The notes under the pieces: generated by a model | Seen by the model: the letters and a program-made list of their open reading frames with translations, nothing else | Told to the model about the DNA's origin: nothing | The model's database searches: none | Translations under genes and position numbers: made by a program | Assembly: GCA_902618245.1 (NCBI GenBank) | Contig: CACMZR010000007.1 | Coordinates: 45,844 to 109,843 of the forward strand | From: an uncultured Bacteroidota bacterium | GTDB lineage: Bacteria; Bacteroidota; Bacteroidia; Flavobacteriales; Flavobacteriaceae | DNA: 64,000 nucleotides | Direction of reading: 5' to 3' | In this document: positions 46,568 through 55,417 of the stretch, piece by piece | Layout of the letters: every line of letters begins with the position of its first letter | Position numbering within the stretch: position 1 is the stretch's first letter

Positions 46568-48235
46568 CTAGTTAATCTTCCTGTAATATTTAATTTTATA
46601 TACTGTTTTATTTCCTGCTTGGTCTTCTGCTTCAATTTTCAATTTGTGGAGAGTTGTGTCAAAATCAATATCGTTCAAATTGTAGAATAATTTATTTTTT
46701 TTTGGTTCAAATTCGAGCAATATCCATTTTCCATTTATTTCGCCTCTGTATTTTTTGATACCTGAGTAATCGTCTGAAATTTTAAAATACAAAAAATTAT
46801 AGTTATCTACCCTCTGATTATTTCTAAAATTTTGAGCTCTGATTTCTGGAGCAATACTATCTCTACTAACTATAAAACTTCCTAATATTTTTGATTTAGC
46901 TTCCCAATAGCCGTCATTTTTATGTCCGCTTAAAAAAGATGTTTTTCCATTTTTATCTATTAATGCTAAAAATGATTGAGCAATTTTTAAGCTATCTCCA
47001 TTAGGAACCCTGTGTCTTATCAAAAAGGGTTTTCTTAAAGGAAAAATATTTTCACCTACTTTTAAAGTATCATCTTTTTCCTCGACTTTTATATTCACGT
47101 CATAAAAAAAACTCCTTTTTGGAAAAGAAACAGATTTATCTACAAACTCGAAATTATACTCATTTTCTTTAAGTATTAAATTTTCAGTATCTATTTCAGG
47201 CGAAATAATTTCTGGAATTCCTTTCAGGTAAGCTTCTAAATGACAAGTGTTTTTATTGTAATCTTGTATTTGAATTAATAACTGATAAGATTTTCCATTT
47301 TCAATAAGAATTTCACCAGATAAAGTTGAATCCTTTAAAAATGACATTTTTTGTTCGGGATGTAAGAAAAAGCGGTGGATTTTTCTTCTGCTACTGATTA
47401 ATTCACGATAATCTATAAATAGATTTATATATTTAGAATCATTGAATGATATTTTGTCCATTTTATAAGAAAAAATCTCAAGCCCATTTAATTTAACTTT
47501 AGCACTATAAATTCCATTTTTATTTTGAGAAAGATTCTGACGATCAAAAAATTCTAGACCAATATTTGTTTTTCCAGCTTCAATAACTCCAGCTGTAGTA
47601 AAAACACTGTCATTTTTTTTTACAAGCAAAAATTCTTTTCTCTTTTCATCTTGGCCAAAACCTTTGTACAAATAAAAACTTTGTATCTGTGGATTTCTGG
47701 AATCCTCAACATATATATTTCCGTACTGTATTGGATTTATAGGAATTTGACCATTTGCTTCCCTAATTTCAAAATGTAAGTGTGGACCAAAAGATCCTCC
47801 AGTATTACCGCTGTAGCCGATTACTTCTCCTTCATTAATTTTAAGTTCATTTTCACCAGGAAATAACTCGATCTCAAAAGATTTTTTATCGTATTGTTTT
47901 TTCTTAAGATAAGATTCGATTCTAGGATTAAATTTTTTTAAATGTGCATAAACTGATACAAGTCCATCATTATGCTCTATATATAATACCTTTCCATAGC
48001 CACTTAAACTAACTTTAAGTCTATTAACCCAACCAGATTTTATTGATTTTACAGGTAATCCCTCCCGACCACGTGTTCTAATATCTAAACCCGCATGGAA
48101 ATGATTTTTCCTAAGTTCACCAAATGTTCCTGATAGTTGGACCGGAATATCGATTGGTAAAGTTGAACTTTTCTTGATCTGAGATAACAAAAAGCTTGGT
48201 GTAAGAAAAAGATAAATTAAGTGATGTATTTTCAA
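46568..48235 (-). CDS. M23 family metallopeptidase (LytM-like, exported)
   Basis: A 555-residue exported protein. The N-terminal signal peptide (ending LLSQ) is followed directly by a LytM peptidase domain (residues of about 25-170). The zinc site is recognisable as FHAGLDIRT (His, Asp) and HLHFEIRE (HxH), with YIEHNDGLVSVYAHL between. The remaining 380 residues are beta-rich with no recognised domain. The start is a TTG at 48235, with no in-frame ATG nearby. It likely cuts peptidoglycan cross-bridges or acts as a divisome-associated factor; the divergent neighbour is the zapA operon. Confidence 0.88.
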   Translation of the reverse strand: MKIHHLIYLFLTPSFLLSQIKKSSTLPIDIPVQLSGTFGELRKNHFHAGLDIRTRGREGLPVKSIKSGWVNRLKVSLSGYGKVLYIEHNDGLVSVYAHLKKFNPRIESYLKKKQYDKKSFEIELFPGENELKINEGEVIGYSGNTGGSFGPHLHFEIREANGQIPINPIQYGNIYVEDSRNPQIQSFYLYKGFGQDEKRKEFLLVKKNDSVFTTAGVIEAGKTNIGLEFFDRQNLSQNKNGIYSAKVKLNGLEIFSYKMDKISFNDSKYINLFIDYRELISSRRKIHRFFLHPEQKMSFLKDSTLSGEILIENGKSYQLLIQIQDYNKNTCHLEAYLKGIPEIISPEIDTENLILKENEYNFEFVDKSVSFPKRSFFYDVNIKVEEKDDTLKVGENIFPLRKPFLIRHRVPNGDSLKIAQSFLALIDKNGKTSFLSGHKNDGYWEAKSKILGSFIVSRDSIAPEIRAQNFRNNQRVDNYNFLYFKISDDYSGIKKYRGEINGKWILLEFEPKKNKLFYNLNDIDFDTTLHKLKIEAEDQAGNKTVYKIKYYRKIN

Positions 48236-48366
48236 ACCTTCATACTTGTTGTGCGTGAGGAACTATTTTAATAAAGTTAAATTTACAAACTAATCATACT
48301 AACCAGGTATTTATTGAAAAAAGATTCAATAAATTTGTCTACAAATAAGTTATTTTAATTGTCACA

Positions 48367-48663
48367 ATGAATAACGCAGTCCAGCCAATTAAAATTTTAG
48401 AAGAGAAAATCATAGTATTACTAAATAAGTTAAAAGAAAACCATCTTGACTTAGTTAAATTTAAAGATTTGCAAACCTCTCTTGTACAAGAAAATAAGAT
48501 TTTAAAGGATAAAATTTTAAAGCTTGAAGATGATAATAAATCTTTAAAAGTGGCAAATAATTTGCTAGGTAGTAATGAGGGAAAATCGCAAACTAAAACA
48601 AAAATAAATAATTTGATAAAGGAGGTCGATTACTGTATTCAAAAGCTTTCTGAAATGAATTAG
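48367..48663 (+). CDS. Small coiled-coil protein upstream of zapA
   Basis: A 98-residue, largely helical protein with heptad-like hydrophobic spacing from about residues 8 to 70 (IKILEEKIIVLLNKLKENH, NKILKDKILKLEDDNKSLK). No enzyme motif, signal peptide or membrane segment is visible. It precedes zapA by four bases, so the two are co-transcribed. By context it may be a ZapB-like cell-division factor, but there is no sequence support beyond the coiled coil. A TAAATTTG -7-like element is at 48330-48337 with no well-spaced -33. Confidence 0.7.
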   Translation: MNNAVQPIKILEEKIIVLLNKLKENHLDLVKFKDLQTSLVQENKILKDKILKLEDDNKSLKVANNLLGSNEGKSQTKTKINNLIKEVDYCIQKLSEMN

Positions 48664-48667
48664 TATT

Positions 48668-48964
48668 ATGAGTGAAACAATAAAAATTAAATTAACCATA
48701 GCAAATAGGGTATATCCACTTTCAATTCCAGCTGATCAAGAATTTTCTCTTAGAGAGTCAGCAAGGAAGATAGATGACACAATTCAGCAACTTGAAAAAA
48801 ACTATGCTGTTAGAGATAAACAGGATGTACTTGCAATGTGTTCCTTGCAATTTGCTACACAGGTAGAAAATTATAAAAGAAATGCTTCGACCTCTAGAAC
48901 TTACGATGACGAAAAAATTAAAGAGTTGATTGAAATGATAGAAATACACTTAGATACATATTAG
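48668..48964 (+). CDS. zapA: Cell division protein ZapA
   Basis: Bundles FtsZ filaments at mid-cell. The 98 residues show the ZapA N-terminal beta-hairpin (IKIKLTIANRVYPLSIPADQE), then EFSLRESARKIDDTIQQLEKNYAVRDKQDVLAMCSLQFA split across the first helix and dimer interface, and a short coiled-coil tail. The length matches flavobacterial ZapA. It follows the coiled-coil gene by four bases and is followed after 16 bases by the probable 6S RNA, a neighbourhood shared with many bacteria where 6S RNA lies after zapA. Confidence 0.92.
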   Translation: MSETIKIKLTIANRVYPLSIPADQEFSLRESARKIDDTIQQLEKNYAVRDKQDVLAMCSLQFATQVENYKRNASTSRTYDDEKIKELIEMIEIHLDTY

Positions 48965-48980
48965 AAATTTTGAATCTCAG

Positions 48981-49137
48981 CCTGTGCTAGTTTTTTTTGA
49001 TAAACTCAACGAGCTTTTAATTAGAAGAGGTGAGTTTCATTTGTAAAAGCAAGCTGTCTTTGAACAGATCCTTGATCAATTGTGTAGCCTCAAACTTGAT
49101 TTTTTGGAGTTTATACAAAAAATCTTTCTGGCACAGG
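48981..49137 (+). ncRNA. ssrS: Probable 6S RNA (6S-Flavo type)
   Basis: About 157 bases that fold into one long hairpin. The closing stem CCTGTGCTAG (48981-48990) pairs with CTGGCACAGG (49128-49137) over ten pairs including one G-U. A U-run/A-run pairing (48991-48998 with 49117-49122) and ATAAACTC (49000-49007) with GAGTTTAT (49107-49114) extend it, leaving a large central region of about 100 bases. A T-rich tail follows. The long rod with a central open region and the position just after zapA are as expected for 6S RNA, which mimics an open promoter and binds RNA polymerase. The assignment rests on structure and position, not on an alignment. Confidence 0.7.
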
Positions 49138-49199
49138 TTTTTTATTTATTTTGAATATTTTAACAAACTTACTTTCACTAAACGAACGAAATAGAATGT

Positions 49200-49943
49200 C
49201 TATCCTAAAAAATTGTACATTATTCCTGCTATTGCTCCTCCAAAAAAAGGGCCAAAAATAGGAACCCAACTATAATTCCATTCAGCATTTTTATTTTTTC
49301 GAGGAATCAATTGGTATACGATTCTAGGGCCAAAGTCTCTAGCAGGATTAATTGCATATCCAGTTGTTCCACCAAGAGCCATGCCAATAAGCCAAACCAA
49401 AATACCAATTGGTAACGCATCGAGAGCACCCAAACCAAAGTTTTCAACTTCTGTACCATTGATTTTAATGTTAGGTGCAACAATGAATAATGCACCGAAG
49501 ACTAGCATAAAAGTTCCAATTGCCTCACTAAAGAAATTGTTTTTTATGTTTTTAATTGCTGGACCAGTACAAAATGTACCTCTTACTGTGCTTTCATTAT
49601 TGGTTAAACGATAGTGATCTATATACGTTATGTAAGCTAACCAACTACCAAACATACCACCAGTAAGCTGAGCCATAAAGTATCCAGGTACTAAAGACCA
49701 TGAAAATTTTCCTGCTATTGCTAGACCAAGAGTAACAGCAGGATTAAGATGTGCACCACTAGATTGGGAAGTAATAAAAACACTTACAAATACAGCAAAG
49801 CCCCATGCTGCGGTTATTAAAACCCATGGAGTTTGCTTTTCAGCAATAGTTTTGTTTAAATTGACATTCGCTACAACACCTGTTCCAAATAAGAGTAAGG
49901 TTGTAGTACCAATAAATTCAGCTAAATAGTGATTTAGTATCAT
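49200..49943 (-). CDS. glpF: Glycerol facilitator GlpF (aquaporin family)
   Basis: A six-helix membrane channel of the MIP family, 247 residues. The two NPA-type loops are SGAHLNPAVTLGLAIAG and GYAINPARDFGPRI; the aspartate after the second loop (NPARD) is typical of glycerol-conducting members. It overlaps the glpD start by four bases, so it is the last gene of a glpK-glpD-glpF unit that imports, phosphorylates and oxidises glycerol. Its 3' side faces the 6S RNA and zapA genes. Confidence 0.93.
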   Translation of the reverse strand: MILNHYLAEFIGTTTLLLFGTGVVANVNLNKTIAEKQTPWVLITAAWGFAVFVSVFITSQSSGAHLNPAVTLGLAIAGKFSWSLVPGYFMAQLTGGMFGSWLAYITYIDHYRLTNNESTVRGTFCTGPAIKNIKNNFFSEAIGTFMLVFGALFIVAPNIKINGTEVENFGLGALDALPIGILVWLIGMALGGTTGYAINPARDFGPRIVYQLIPRKNKNAEWNYSWVPIFGPFFGGAIAGIMYNFLG

Positions 49944-51487
49944 GTTTTATAATTTTTAATAAGTGATTTGAAATTTTTTAACTCTTGATTGATCCAAGTA
50001 CTATTTTTTTTCATTTCATCAGCCATAATTATTACTACTTCTTCTGCTAATGTCTCGCTTTCAATTGAATCTAAAAATAAACATCTTGTTCTTCTAGCTA
50101 AAATATCCTCAAGGGTAATTGCCATTTCCTCTCTCAAGGCCCATAAAATTTGATTTTTAGTTATATGTATTTTTTCTGAAAGTGATTTATTTCCGTCTTT
50201 ACTCAATGATTCTATTTTCCTAGCCTCTGTACCGTAGAAATGTAAAGGGTTTTGCCAATTAGTATTTTGATCATATCCAAAAATAGGTATTTCTTCAGTA
50301 TTACAATTTTTCTCTGGTAATCCACCAACTGTTTGTATTGTATTAACTGTGTCTTCAGCAATTTTTCTGTATGTAGTCCATTTTCCTCCAAGGACACTTA
50401 CAAGGCCACTTGTACTAACTGTAACCTTATGGTGACGTGATACCTCTTTAGTTGGCTCATTTTCATTTTCTGATGCTGCAAGTGGACGCAATCCGGCAAA
50501 AACGCTTTTTACATCTGATATTTTTGGTTTTTTTGTCATGTAATTACCAGCATTTCTTAGGATAAAATTGATTTCTTCTTTTAAAGCAGTAGGCTCATCA
50601 GAAGTCTTTGAAATAGGAGTGTCAGTGGTTCCTACCACTACATAATTGTTCCATGGTACTGCAAAAAGAACTCTGCCATCGGAAGTTTGTGGAACCATTA
50701 TAGCATAAGGACCATTTAAAAACTTTTTTTCTAATACTAGGTGAACTCCTTGTGAAGGCCGAATCATTGGTTTTGCATTTGGTTGGTCTAATTTTATTAG
50801 CTGATCAGAAAAAACACCAGTAGCATTCACAATAACTTTTGCTTTTATTTTATAATCTTTCTTATTTATCATATCAGTAAAACATAAGCCATTAATTAGT
50901 CCACCATCTTTTGTGAAACTCTTCACCTCAGCATAATTGAGAAGGGTAGCCCCCTCTTTTGTCGCTGTAAGAGCAAGACTAATTGCCATCCTTGCGTCAT
51001 CAAATTGACCGTCGTGGTATATTATACCTCCCCTTAACCCTTTTTTATTAACATTTGGGATATGATTAAGTGTTTCTTGTTTATCTAGTAAAGTTGAGGG
51101 TCCTAATCCTAACTTACCAGCCATCATATCATAAACTTTGAGACCAAATCCGTAAAAAGGGCTACTCCACCAATCATATGAAGGTATTACAAAACTCAAA
51201 TCTCTAACTAGATGAGGTGCATTTTTTCTTAGAATACCTCTTTCTCTTAGTGCTTCTATTACCAATGAAATGTCTCCATTCTGCAAATAGCGGACACCAC
51301 CATGAATAAGCTTGGTACTTCTTGATGAAGTACCTTTCGCAAAATCACTCCTTTCGACTAATAAGGTTTTAAACCCTCTATTTGCTGCATCTACTGAAAT
51401 ACCTAATCCAGTTGCACCTCCTCCTATTATAGCAACATCCCATTCTTTATTTTTTTGAAGAATACCAAGGTTGAAATCTCTATTCAT
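49940..51487 (-). CDS. glpD: Glycerol-3-phosphate dehydrogenase (FAD) GlpD
   Basis: Oxidises sn-glycerol-3-phosphate to dihydroxyacetone phosphate, passing electrons to quinone at the inner membrane. The 515 residues begin with the FAD-binding fold WDVAIIGGGATGLGISVDAANRG and contain RSTKLIHGGVRYLQ, GQFDDARMAISLALTA and VVVGTTDTPIS, all typical. The C-terminal alpha-helical cap includes HITKNQILWALREEMA and ARRTRCLFLD. It is coupled to glpK (8-base overlap) and glpF (4-base overlap). Confidence 0.95.
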   Translation of the reverse strand: MNRDFNLGILQKNKEWDVAIIGGGATGLGISVDAANRGFKTLLVERSDFAKGTSSRSTKLIHGGVRYLQNGDISLVIEALRERGILRKNAPHLVRDLSFVIPSYDWWSSPFYGFGLKVYDMMAGKLGLGPSTLLDKQETLNHIPNVNKKGLRGGIIYHDGQFDDARMAISLALTATKEGATLLNYAEVKSFTKDGGLINGLCFTDMINKKDYKIKAKVIVNATGVFSDQLIKLDQPNAKPMIRPSQGVHLVLEKKFLNGPYAIMVPQTSDGRVLFAVPWNNYVVVGTTDTPISKTSDEPTALKEEINFILRNAGNYMTKKPKISDVKSVFAGLRPLAASENENEPTKEVSRHHKVTVSTSGLVSVLGGKWTTYRKIAEDTVNTIQTVGGLPEKNCNTEEIPIFGYDQNTNWQNPLHFYGTEARKIESLSKDGNKSLSEKIHITKNQILWALREEMAITLEDILARRTRCLFLDSIESETLAEEVVIIMADEMKKNSTWINQELKNFKSLIKNYKT

Positions 51488-52973
51488 GATCTTGAGAATT
51501 ACTCATTTTTAAAATGCATTTTTCCCAGTTGTTAATTATGCTTAAAGTTTCTTCATTTTCTCTGGGGTTAAATTCTGTGTCTATATCCCAAACAGAGGAT
51601 AATTTTTCTAAAGATGACCAAAAACCACTTGCAAGTCCAGCAAAAAAAGCTGCACCCAATGCAGTTGTTTCCGTAGTTTTAGGGCGAATTACATTTACGC
51701 CGAGTAAGTTAGATTGTATTTGCATTAGCAGGTTATTATTACTTGCACCTCCATCAACTTTTAAAGACTTAAATTTAAATTTTGCGTCTTTTTCCATGGC
51801 AGTAATTATCTCTTTTGTTCTCATTGCTATAGCTTCAAGAGTTGCTCTCGCAATGTGCCCTTTTTGAGTTCCACGAGTAATACCCATTATTGTACCTGTT
51901 GCATGTGGATCCCAGTAGGGAGCTGCTAAACCAGCCAGTGCAGGAATAAATGTTACACCTCCGTTATTTTTTACGGTTTTTGCTAAGGACTCTATTTCAG
52001 ATGCAGAAGAAATGATTCCCAATTGGTCTCTTAGCCATTGGACAGCTGCACCAGCCACAAAAACACTTCCTTCTAATGCATAATGTGTTTTATTATTAAT
52101 TTGATAACCTATAGTAGTTAACATTTTATTTTTTGATTTAACAGGTTTACCGCCAGTATTCATTATACAAAAACATCCAGTTCCGTAAGTATTTTTTACA
52201 TCTCCAGGGTTAATACACATTTGTCCAAACAAAGCAGCTTGTTGGTCGCCTGCAATACCACTTATTAAAATTTTATCTTCGAATAGGCCCTGTTTGGTGT
52301 AAGCTATTTTCTCAGAACAAGAAACTATTTTTGGTAAAATTTTTTCTGGTATATCAAGTATTTCTAGTAATTCAGAATCCCATTTTAGAGAATGTATGTT
52401 AAATAAGAGTGTTCTGCTAGCATTTGTAACATCAGTGACATGTACTTTTCTTCCTGTAAGATTCCATATCAACCAGGAATCAATAGTTCCAAAAATAATT
52501 TCTCCATTTTCAGCTTTTTTTCTTAAATCTGGATCCTGATCTAAAATCCATTTTATTTTTGTGCCTGAGAAATATGAATCCAAAATTAATCCGGTTTTCT
52601 CATGGAATAAATCTCCCTTACCCTTTTTTAGAATAGAATTACATATGTTAGTTGTTCTCCTGTCTTGCCATACTATAGCCTTATGAACAGGAATCCCAGT
52701 GTTTCTGTCCCAAAGTAAGGTTGTTTCTCTTTGATTAGTAATTCCCAATGCATTAATCTGAGAAGCATTGATATTAGTTTTTTGAAGCACTTCCTTAATT
52801 GCTTTAAGCTGAGTATTCCAAATCTCCAATGCATCATGTTCAACCCAGCCCTGTTTTGGGAAAAACTGTGTAAATTCAAGTTGAGAAACCCCAATTGTTT
52901 TACCTTTTTTATCAAAAATTATAGCTCTAGAACTTGTCGTACCAGCATCAATGGAAAGTATGTACTCACTCAT
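51480..52973 (-). CDS. glpK: Glycerol kinase GlpK
   Basis: Phosphorylates glycerol to sn-glycerol-3-phosphate with ATP. The 497 residues begin ILSIDAGTTSSRAIIFD (phosphate 1 motif), with GITNQRETTLLWDRNTG, the active-site aspartate in GVTFIPALAGLAAPYWDP, and LKVDGGASNNNLLMQ (adenosine motif). All are typical of FGGY kinases of the GlpK type. It is separated by 30 bases from the upstream dehydrogenase-subunit gene and may be read from the same transcript. Its own regulator is not in the window. Confidence 0.96.
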   Translation of the reverse strand: MSEYILSIDAGTTSSRAIIFDKKGKTIGVSQLEFTQFFPKQGWVEHDALEIWNTQLKAIKEVLQKTNINASQINALGITNQRETTLLWDRNTGIPVHKAIVWQDRRTTNICNSILKKGKGDLFHEKTGLILDSYFSGTKIKWILDQDPDLRKKAENGEIIFGTIDSWLIWNLTGRKVHVTDVTNASRTLLFNIHSLKWDSELLEILDIPEKILPKIVSCSEKIAYTKQGLFEDKILISGIAGDQQAALFGQMCINPGDVKNTYGTGCFCIMNTGGKPVKSKNKMLTTIGYQINNKTHYALEGSVFVAGAAVQWLRDQLGIISSASEIESLAKTVKNNGGVTFIPALAGLAAPYWDPHATGTIMGITRGTQKGHIARATLEAIAMRTKEIITAMEKDAKFKFKSLKVDGGASNNNLLMQIQSNLLGVNVIRPKTTETTALGAAFFAGLASGFWSSLEKLSSVWDIDTEFNPRENEETLSIINNWEKCILKMSNSQDHE

Positions 52974-53003
52974 TTAGCTAAAGTAGAAATTTATTTGGTG
53001 ATC

Positions 53004-53693
53004 CTAGCTAATTAAATTTCCTTCATCATCCCATTTTGCCAAATCGTTTCTTTTTAATGGGTCTACAAATTTATAGTTCCAATCTTTCTCATATGAAAAA
53101 CCGTGTTCTTTCATTATTTCATCAGGAACCCCATCCCAGAAGTTAGGTTGGTTACCTTTATATCCTAGATCATTTATTCCAACTTCAGAAGTGAAGTATC
53201 CGGTAATTACTAAATCTTTGAATGTAGAAAAAAATACTTCCTCTTTAGTTTTTTTTCCCTCAGGAAATGCAACAGTATCTAAAATTGACTTTTGCTCAGT
53301 TACGTCGCAATCAATAAAGTTTTTTCCAAATTCTTTATTTGATATTATATCTACCCATTGCAAACCATCTCTTAAAATATCTTGAAATGATGGTGCATCT
53401 TTGGCTATAAACTCAATGAATTCAGGAACTTCAGCGTCATCGATATTACCATCTTTATTTGGTGGGACTATTAAGTTTGCTAGTACACGAATTTTATTTA
53501 ATTCTTCACTTGAAAAGAAAACTTGATTCAAAAGTTCAAGGTCTCGTTTTAATTCCTCTGGTGTACGACCATATTTGTATTTCCAGACATTCTCATAAAC
53601 TATTTTTTTCTCTTTTGGCAAGCAACCCTCAAGCAATAATCCACTTGCCAACGAGCTAATTACAATTGTTTTGATACTATCTCTTCTGTTCAT
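53004..53693 (-). CDS. Gluconate 2-dehydrogenase subunit 3 family protein
   Basis: The small accessory subunit of a membrane-associated sugar dehydrogenase. The 229 residues start MNRRDSIKTIVISSLASGLL, a Tat-like signal, with a possible lipobox cysteine in LLLEGCLP. The domain carries IRVLANLIVPPNKDGNIDDAEVPEF split from the core, and ends in GNQPNFWDG, typical of the family. It follows the GMC oxidoreductase gene by two bases, the standard partner arrangement in Bacteroidota. The enzyme pair probably oxidises a sugar or polyol in the periplasm; substrate unknown. Confidence 0.88.
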   Translation of the reverse strand: MNRRDSIKTIVISSLASGLLLEGCLPKEKKIVYENVWKYKYGRTPEELKRDLELLNQVFFSSEELNKIRVLANLIVPPNKDGNIDDAEVPEFIEFIAKDAPSFQDILRDGLQWVDIISNKEFGKNFIDCDVTEQKSILDTVAFPEGKKTKEEVFFSTFKDLVITGYFTSEVGINDLGYKGNQPNFWDGVPDEIMKEHGFSYEKDWNYKFVDPLKRNDLAKWDDEGNLIS

Positions 53694-53695
53694 TA

Positions 53696-55411
53696 CTAAA
53701 TATTTTGTTTTTTTAACTGATCAATAATGTATTCTGAAGTTCTCCATGAAAGTGCCATTATTGTCCAAGTAGGATTCTTATCAGCTTGAGAAACAAAAGG
53801 TCCACCATCAACTATAAAAACATTTTTAGCATCATGAAGTTGCTCATATTTATTCACAACTGATTTCCTTGGATTATCTCCCATTCTTGTAGTTCCAACC
53901 TCGTGAATCACTTCGCCAGGTGTAAGTAAGCCGTTGTCAGGCCCTCCATTTTCCCAAAGCAAATGGCCACCAATATTGTTAACTATTTCTTTAACAGTCT
54001 CATTCATGTGATTTGCCTGTTTACGCTCATAATCTGTCCAACTATAGTTAAACCTCAACACTGGTATTCCGTATTTATCCTTTTTTTCTGGATCTATTTC
54101 ACAATAATTATTAATATTTGGAACTGATTCACCTCTAGTATTGAAACCAATTGTTGATCCGTAATATTTTTTGACCTCATCACGAACCCTATCTCCGTAT
54201 CCACCAACTTCAATACCAAAAAAGCTATTTAAGCTATTAAAATTAAAACCCGTACCATATGAAGGAGCACCCAGACCGCCATAAATTTCAATATGGTACC
54301 CTCTTGGAAAATCCAAATTTTTATTGTCAAGCCACCAGGGAGAATATAGGTGCATGTTTCCCATCCCGTCTTCATTGTAAGTTTTTCTGTTCATTAAATC
54401 TGGAATAAAAGCCAAATTATTAGTGCCTGTTGAATCGTGTAAATATTTTCCAACCATGTTAGAGCTGTTACCAAGACCATTTTCATGATAAGGGCTTTTA
54501 GAATTTAATAGAATTCTAGCGCTTTCGCACGCAGATGCAGCTAATACTACCACTTTAGCATTTATTTTGTATTCCTTTTTATCGTCTTTGTTTATATAAA
54601 CTATACCATTTGGTTTACCACTTTTATCTACAGAAACTTCTCTTACCATGCTGTTAACATACAAATCGAGTCTTCCTTGAGCATTTCTTTGAGATGGAAA
54701 AACTAAACATGAACTAGCCGAAAAGTCAGCATATACTCCACAAGATCTTCCACAATTACCACAATAATAGCAAACTCCTCTTTCATTGCTAATTCTTTTT
54801 GTTAGAATTGACAGTCTTGATGGAATAACTTTTACTCCTGCTTTTTCAGCGCCCTTTTTATAGTACATTTCATGCAGCCTTGGTTTAGCAGGAGGAAGAA
54901 AAAAACCATCGGGTTCATTATATATATTTTCTTTTGTACCAGTGACTCCGATTAACTTATCAACTTTTTCATAAAACGGTTTTATATCTTCATAAGATAT
55001 AGGCCAATTATCACCTAATCCATCAATACTTTTTCTTTTAAAGTCATTTGGACCAAATCTTAATGAAATTCTTCCCCAGTGATTTGTTCTTCCTCCCAAC
55101 ATTCTACTACGCCACCAATTAAATTTGGTGTCACCTTTCATTTCATATGGCTCTCCATCTACTTTCCAATCACCATATGAAGCGTGAAAGTCTCCGAAAG
55201 CTCTGGTAGAACCCCGACCCCTTCGAGGTGATTCGTAAGGCCATTTTAGATGAAGCTGTTGATCCGGGTTTGCGGGATCAAAAAAAGGTCCTGCTTCCAT
55301 TAAAGCTACAGTTAATCCGCTATCGGTAAGTATTTTTGTTGCCATACCTCCTCCGGCTCCTGACCCGACAATTACTACATCGTATTTCTTTTTATTTTCG
55401 ATTATCTCCAT
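53696..55411 (-). CDS. GMC family oxidoreductase (sugar dehydrogenase large subunit)
   Basis: An FAD enzyme of the glucose-methanol-choline family, 571 residues. The N-terminal dinucleotide fold is YDVVIVGSGAGGGMATKIL; the FAD loop LGGRTNHWGRIS and the C-terminal catalytic region HEVGTTRMGDNPRKSV then NPTWTIMALSWRTSEYI (with the His/Asn pair) are clear. A cysteine-rich insert VCYYCGNCGRSCG could bind an iron-sulfur cluster, as in related two-subunit dehydrogenases. It is partnered with the small subunit downstream and the glycosylasparaginase upstream. Confidence 0.9.
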   Translation of the reverse strand: MEIIENKKKYDVVIVGSGAGGGMATKILTDSGLTVALMEAGPFFDPANPDQQLHLKWPYESPRRGRGSTRAFGDFHASYGDWKVDGEPYEMKGDTKFNWWRSRMLGGRTNHWGRISLRFGPNDFKRKSIDGLGDNWPISYEDIKPFYEKVDKLIGVTGTKENIYNEPDGFFLPPAKPRLHEMYYKKGAEKAGVKVIPSRLSILTKRISNERGVCYYCGNCGRSCGVYADFSASSCLVFPSQRNAQGRLDLYVNSMVREVSVDKSGKPNGIVYINKDDKKEYKINAKVVVLAASACESARILLNSKSPYHENGLGNSSNMVGKYLHDSTGTNNLAFIPDLMNRKTYNEDGMGNMHLYSPWWLDNKNLDFPRGYHIEIYGGLGAPSYGTGFNFNSLNSFFGIEVGGYGDRVRDEVKKYYGSTIGFNTRGESVPNINNYCEIDPEKKDKYGIPVLRFNYSWTDYERKQANHMNETVKEIVNNIGGHLLWENGGPDNGLLTPGEVIHEVGTTRMGDNPRKSVVNKYEQLHDAKNVFIVDGGPFVSQADKNPTWTIMALSWRTSEYIIDQLKKQNI

Positions 55412-55417
55412 TTTCCT

